Position numbers and translations under genes: made by a program
The notes under the pieces: generated by a model
The model's database searches: none
Seen by the model: the letters and a program-made list of their open reading frames with translations, nothing else
Told to the model about the DNA's origin: nothing
Origin: Eunapius fragilis
Taxonomy: Eukaryota > Porifera > Demospongiae > Spongillida > Spongillidae
Length of the DNA: 64,000 nt
Reading direction: 5' to 3'
Assembly (NCBI GenBank): GCA_963681505.1
Contig: OY811983.1
Span: forward strand, 3,144,615 to 3,208,614
Shown: piece after piece, positions 59,369 to 64,000 of the stretch
How positions within the stretch are numbered: position 1 is the first letter of the stretch
Layout: each line of letters opens with the position of its first letter

Positions 59369-59573
59369 AATAAAAACATTCTCTATGAGAAAGTTGGTAG
59401 CATATAACATTGGAAGGCAATAGTGGTGTAAAAAGAAAGGAAGCAAGGGTCTAATATTTTATAGAACTATTACTTATCCCCTTAATATTAGACCCTTTTT
59501 CCTTTCTTATTACAGCACTATTGTCTTTAGTACCTATATGCCATCTACCCTCCTCATAGAGAATGTTATTATT
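59369..59573. mobile_element. Foldback/MITE family D, copy 2
   Basis: A 205-bp inverted-repeat element; arms begin AATAAAAACATTCTCTATGA and run to a short centre near 59471. Arms are more diverged than in copy 1 (52690-52977), but the terminal and subterminal words are the same. It lies just downstream of the ISL2EU-type relic. Confidence 0.75.
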
Positions 59574-62500
59574 ACTTCTTTCATTAGTTTGTTTCTTCAT
59601 GAGATAGGAGATAACATAAGTAAACTATAAGGCTATTGGTGGGGTTATTCATCATCCTCACACCCAACCTCCACCTGCAATACAACTGATATGCAGTCCA
59701 GAAGGGATAGGAATGGGAGGGTGGAGTGTCTACTATGGAAAGGAAAAAAGGGGGGGGAATGCACCATATTTGGAAGAGGAGAGTGCCTTGATGTGGAGGA
59801 GAAAAGGGCACCACTGAAGTGGTGTTACATGCGGAGGTGGTACATCTGCTGGTGCAGGGAGGTAGGAAATCCCATGTGCAGGAGTGGGTATCTATATGAA
59901 AGCCCTGATATGGAGGAGCAAGTAGCATCCACTGGTGCTTTGGAGTGGTGTGGCTGTCCCAACATGAAGAGGACTTGATGGAGGAGCTAGTGGTGTCCAC
60001 TGGTGGAGGTCCAATAGACACTCTTACAATATACCATGCTGAGCTTTTTCAAAACCACTATATATTCCTGTGTTCATACAGGGAGTAGCTATAGGAAATG
60101 ATTACAGTAATGCTTAAGTCTTTTGACACAAAAAATGTAATTTACACCATTCTCCTCCTCCTTTCTCCTTCTTCCCCTCCTCATACTGTTAGAATACCCA
60201 TACCAGCACGTGACTTGATCTACAGATCTATGGCAACAGATAGAAACATAATGTGACCTTATCTGGTTCACTATTTTTTAAAATGGTCCGCAAAATCTTC
60301 ATGACAACACACCCTTTTTATCATATGTTCTGCTAGTTGATATATTTAGAACAGTTTTAGAGCATAGCAAGAGTTGCATCCTCCCCCTTTGGTAGTCAGT
60401 TATAATCAACGGAAATTTTAATAAGCAAAATTTTTTGGAAATCATATTTTCTAAAATGTTCGACGATACATGATACAAATTTTGAAATTGCCTACATTTA
60501 AACTTGATTTAGTGCATAGCATAAGACATAACTCAACTAATTAATTAATAATATGTAAAAACTCCACACATTTTCCATGGAGCGTGCCGCAGAAAGAATC
60601 CAAAAAATTACAACACACAATATTCGTAAATGTTCATTTTTTTATTTCCACCTAATCATAACCGGATGTACGATTTTACAAATGCATTACTAGTTATAAC
60701 ACCTTTCTTATATTCGCCCCCCCCCCCTTATATAACACTGCAATGGGTATTTTACTTTTTGTAAGCAGTGCTATCAAGAAGTGTCATCAAGTTGGACCTT
60801 TGAAATGTACGGATTTTGGATGCTTATCATGAATGATTGTGCATTTTTTGTGAAAAATCATGGTTTGCAATTGATTGTGCAATTAAATATTTATGCTCAT
60901 GTGCAAATGTGATGTGGTCATTTCTATGTATTCAAAGTGAGGCGCAATGGGTTGAACCTCCGGTGGAGTTAGTAATTAGACAGGAGATTTAGCCGATCCT
61001 AACAAAGGAGGATGCTCAGGGTACCCTTGCCAAATCTACTATCAGAAGTTTAAAAGCAAGGATAGAAACGAAGATGAATCATTACAAGGGCATGTGATTC
61101 AGGTTTTGTTGGATATGGTTATTCTGCAGCTTGAGCTGTTATTATTGTACATTTTACATAACATAAAATGATACAAATAGAAATGCTCAATGGGAACGAA
61201 TGAACCCAATTGTTTAATTGTTAAACAATGAAAATGAGAACACTAATTTGCAACAAAGATTGTAGCAGAAATGAAAAAGTTATACTAAGGATTGTACCCT
61301 CAACAGTAAAGCCAAATATTCTCCAGGGAAGTATATGAAATGCTTTCTGCAAAGTCATTTTACACACATACTGAGAATTGGAAACCAATTTTTTTTGTTG
61401 AGGCTGTAATATTAGCCATTAATTTAAATTCATGGGGTGACTTCAACCTCTTTTCTCATGACATAAAAATGCACACAGTCAATTTAGACCCCCTGTACAA
61501 TCCCCCTTCTGATCGACTGATTTGGACAACTGACCCAACTATTGAACAGACCTCCTGGAAAATCCCCCTTCATTATTTACTCCACTTAATAAACATTCAG
61601 TTTAAGTTCTCCACCAAACAGAACCCTACTTACCAATCCTCAGTAAAAGCTGACTTTTATTCTGTACTGCATACATGGTATATATAAAGAGCTGTTTTCT
61701 CTTCAGATCAGTACTTCACTTCCCCAGACATCACTTGGGACAGCCCTCTTTTTCCACACCCCCCCCCCCCCCCCCCCCCCATGCAGTTATTTACTGGAAC
61801 AGCCCATTGATCATGCTATAACAACATACCTTTTTGGTGGTAGTTTTGTTGGTAGTTCTAAGACCTCTTAATTAGGAGCACGTTTTGCATCTCCCGTACA
61901 ACCGTCAATAGCCTGGGTAGGCTTTTGGTCTGTAAAGTGAATAAATAAATAATTGTTTACCTATCATTTTCTAGACTCACTGAAAGGTCTTCTTTTCTGC
62001 AGCGTACAGAGGCCTTCTTCTTTATGGGATTCGCTTTATAGCGTGTTCTCTCTGATGATTTCTTACTTAAAATATAATCTCGCTTTTGGGTATTGGATCT
62101 TGTGCCGCTTAGCACAATTATAATTTCGAAGCGTAAGTTTATATTAGGTACTTTACAAAAAAGTTTCAAACAATCATTCACGCATTACTAAATGCATCAG
62201 TTTAAAGCCCATATTGAATGGTTTTCAAAACAGTTTTTATCTTTTTTGTAGCTTAATCCTAACCGGAAAAACGGGCCTTTAAGTACCGATAAAACAATGT
62301 ATAGTGATTGATGCGGAGATATAAAAACTGTGATCTCCGCAATGACTATATTCAAACAGTCATACGACTTTTTCTTTCAAAATTTCAATTCCAAATTTTA
62401 AATGGAGAATGGCATGTTGTAGGCCTACACAAAGAATGTGTATTAGGGAAAAAATACTATTTCCTTATAAGTAAAATGTAGTGGAATTTCAACGTGCATT

Positions 62501-63029
62501 TATCGATGTATTATGTATAAAACTAAGTTTTTGACGTCCGCTTGAATGTTTGAAATAAATTAAAGATCAAATTACCCCAGGTAATAAATGATCTGAAAGA
62601 CATTGGAGTACATTTACAATACATAAAATCTGTAATATGTATTTAAAAATAAAAGCACATGAATAGTACACACTTACACAAGCGCAACTTAATCTTTGTG
62701 AATTACATCAGTAACAAACTGCACCAAAGTTATATATTCATCTTCTCCATTATCTTCAGTTACTTCCACTGTCCAATATGAAATAATTAATTTAGTACCT
62801 CGTTTTAAACTGTTCTATATAGACAGCACTTTTCCATTAAATTTTTTTGTTCATTCCAGGTGATGTGTTCCACTCCTGCTCTATTAATTTACCTAACAAC
62901 TATGAAGGGTTTACAACAACTGTTTTTATACATTCCAATCTATCTGTTAAGATTTGAGGAAATGTGTTTTCTATTTTGCATTCATTAGCAAGTATAGACT
63001 GTATTTATTTTCAATTTTGCCTCTTGAAA
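59574..63029. other. No recognised gene; scattered degraded frames
   Basis: Includes a frame at 61340-61687 (plus) and a lysine-rich frame at 61957-62181 (minus), neither assignable, a protein-like stretch around 60950-61120 with a stop, and poly-C runs near 60717 and 61759. Probably decayed transposon sequence. Confidence 0.4.
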
Positions 63030-63700
63030 CTTTATCTTGCTTCTTTTGTTCTTCCTGAAGTCTTTTCTTTGCTGCCATTGTTCTCTTTATTGCAAACAAT
63101 ATAAGTTTTTATCAGCTTTGCCCTGAAGCCAGGATAGTGTTTGATTTTTTGTACTTTCGCCTTCCCATCAATGAAGCCTATATTAGCGTTAGGTGCACGA
63201 TGAACATGGTAATCGACAAGACCAAGGGTCTGTTCAGATAGCTTATTATGCAATGGAGCGGCTTGAATTCTTACTAGAATATCTTTTGATGTGTTACTGA
63301 GAGAATCATGCAAGTATGGCTCCAGCTGATGCTCAAGAACTTCAAGAGTGCTTCTTACAGCCAAGCTCATAACTTCATGAAATTGGGATTCCTCATCACT
63401 TGATAATTGTGCTAGCAAACTCAGTAGGGTCTCATCCTTTCACATAGCTTCTCTCCAAAGACATTTGATGTTGCAGTTAGAAAGAAAGTTGGTTTCTGTA
63501 TCAGGTCTCGCAATGTTATTGTGCACATCTTAATCATGGGAACCATTTCAAGGTTACCCTTACATCAGGTTCACTATTACTATAAAGATCTCATCCAAGG
63601 CCCAGTGATGAATTTTCCAATCAATCCTAGTACTCTTAGCTGTAGCATATTATTGATTTATTCTGTTTATCATTAATTAAGATATTATTTCTGATTAAAA
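63030..63700 (-). pseudogene. Relic of an uncharacterised repeat-encoded protein family
   Basis: Minus strand: a GLIGKFITGPWMRSLY block (about 63550-63640) and, in another frame, a 128-codon stretch (63032-63418) with LAVRSTLEVLEHQLEPYLHD and LSEQTLGLVDYHVHRAPNAN. From memory, both blocks, in this order, occur in repetitive hypothetical proteins of cnidarians and sponges. I cannot name the superfamily. Stops between the blocks show decay. Confidence 0.4.
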
Positions 63701-64000
63701 GCTAGACTTCTAACTGTTTTTGCAGGAACACATATTTTGCAGATAATACAATAATCTCTCTTTGATCATATAAAACTTCCAGCTAAATAAAATAAAACAT
63801 TGAATCACATATCGAATAACAGTCCAGGTTTAATATTTTCCCAACGCAAAAAGTGCTTTTAAATGGCACTTGTGTCTCCTGTGCCCTGTTTAAATTGCAT
63901 CTTGGTTAGTCGATATATAACATTTGCCACTGCACAATCACTGCCAAATGTGCAACTTTGTATCCCATTGTCATTGTCATATACCATCCAGTGGATGAAC
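63701..64000. other. No recognised feature
   Basis: AT-rich sequence at the window edge; may contain the upstream part of the minus-strand relic. Confidence 0.35.

Overview
The window is nuclear DNA from an animal. Genes are split into many short exons with GT-AG introns, and the first gene is a clear cohesin SMC1. Non-coding DNA is dense with (CA)n/(GT)n tracts, long minisatellites, poly-C/poly-G runs and small inverted-repeat transposons. The moderate similarity of SMC1 to vertebrate SMC1A, together with piggyBac, Ty3/gypsy and ISL2EU-like relics, suggests a marine invertebrate (sponge, cnidarian or similar). The phylum is an inference, not something I can prove from this sequence.

Layout. 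1-2455: no gene seen, one probable MITE. 2456-27570 (minus): a complete SMC1 gene. I rebuilt 44 exons that keep phase throughout and give 1242 residues, with Walker A, hinge, signature motif and Walker B in order. Its introns hold MITEs and large minisatellites. 27571-28273: short divergent promoter region. 28274-40119 (plus): a 35-exon gene (about 914 residues) with a calponin-homology-like region followed by ankyrin repeats; I do not recognise the family. 40318-41382 (plus): an intronless type II membrane protein with a DDD motif, glycosyltransferase-like. 43410-44360 (plus): a six-exon 181-residue coiled-coil protein. 45771-46400 (minus): two phase-matched exons of an unknown gene. 50899-51387 (minus): last exon of a protein with an LRAT/NlpC-like His...Asn-Cys signature. 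The rest (47-64 kb) is mostly transposon relics: Ty3/gypsy integrase, piggyBac transposase, an ISL2EU/DDE_Tnp_4-type transposase and an uncharacterised repeat-encoded family, plus foldback and MITE elements.

Most striking pattern: in both large genes, on opposite strands, tandem repeats sit immediately downstream of 5' splice sites. In two cases the repeat unit begins exactly at intron base +1 and so multiplies the splice donor. The 36-bp array after SMC1 exon 19 carries nine further GT donors. The 51-bp array after ankyrin exon 27 carries two extra donors whose use would insert 17 or 34 residues in frame. Similar boundary-spanning minisatellites have, from memory, been reported in amphioxus; here they recur across two adjacent genes.
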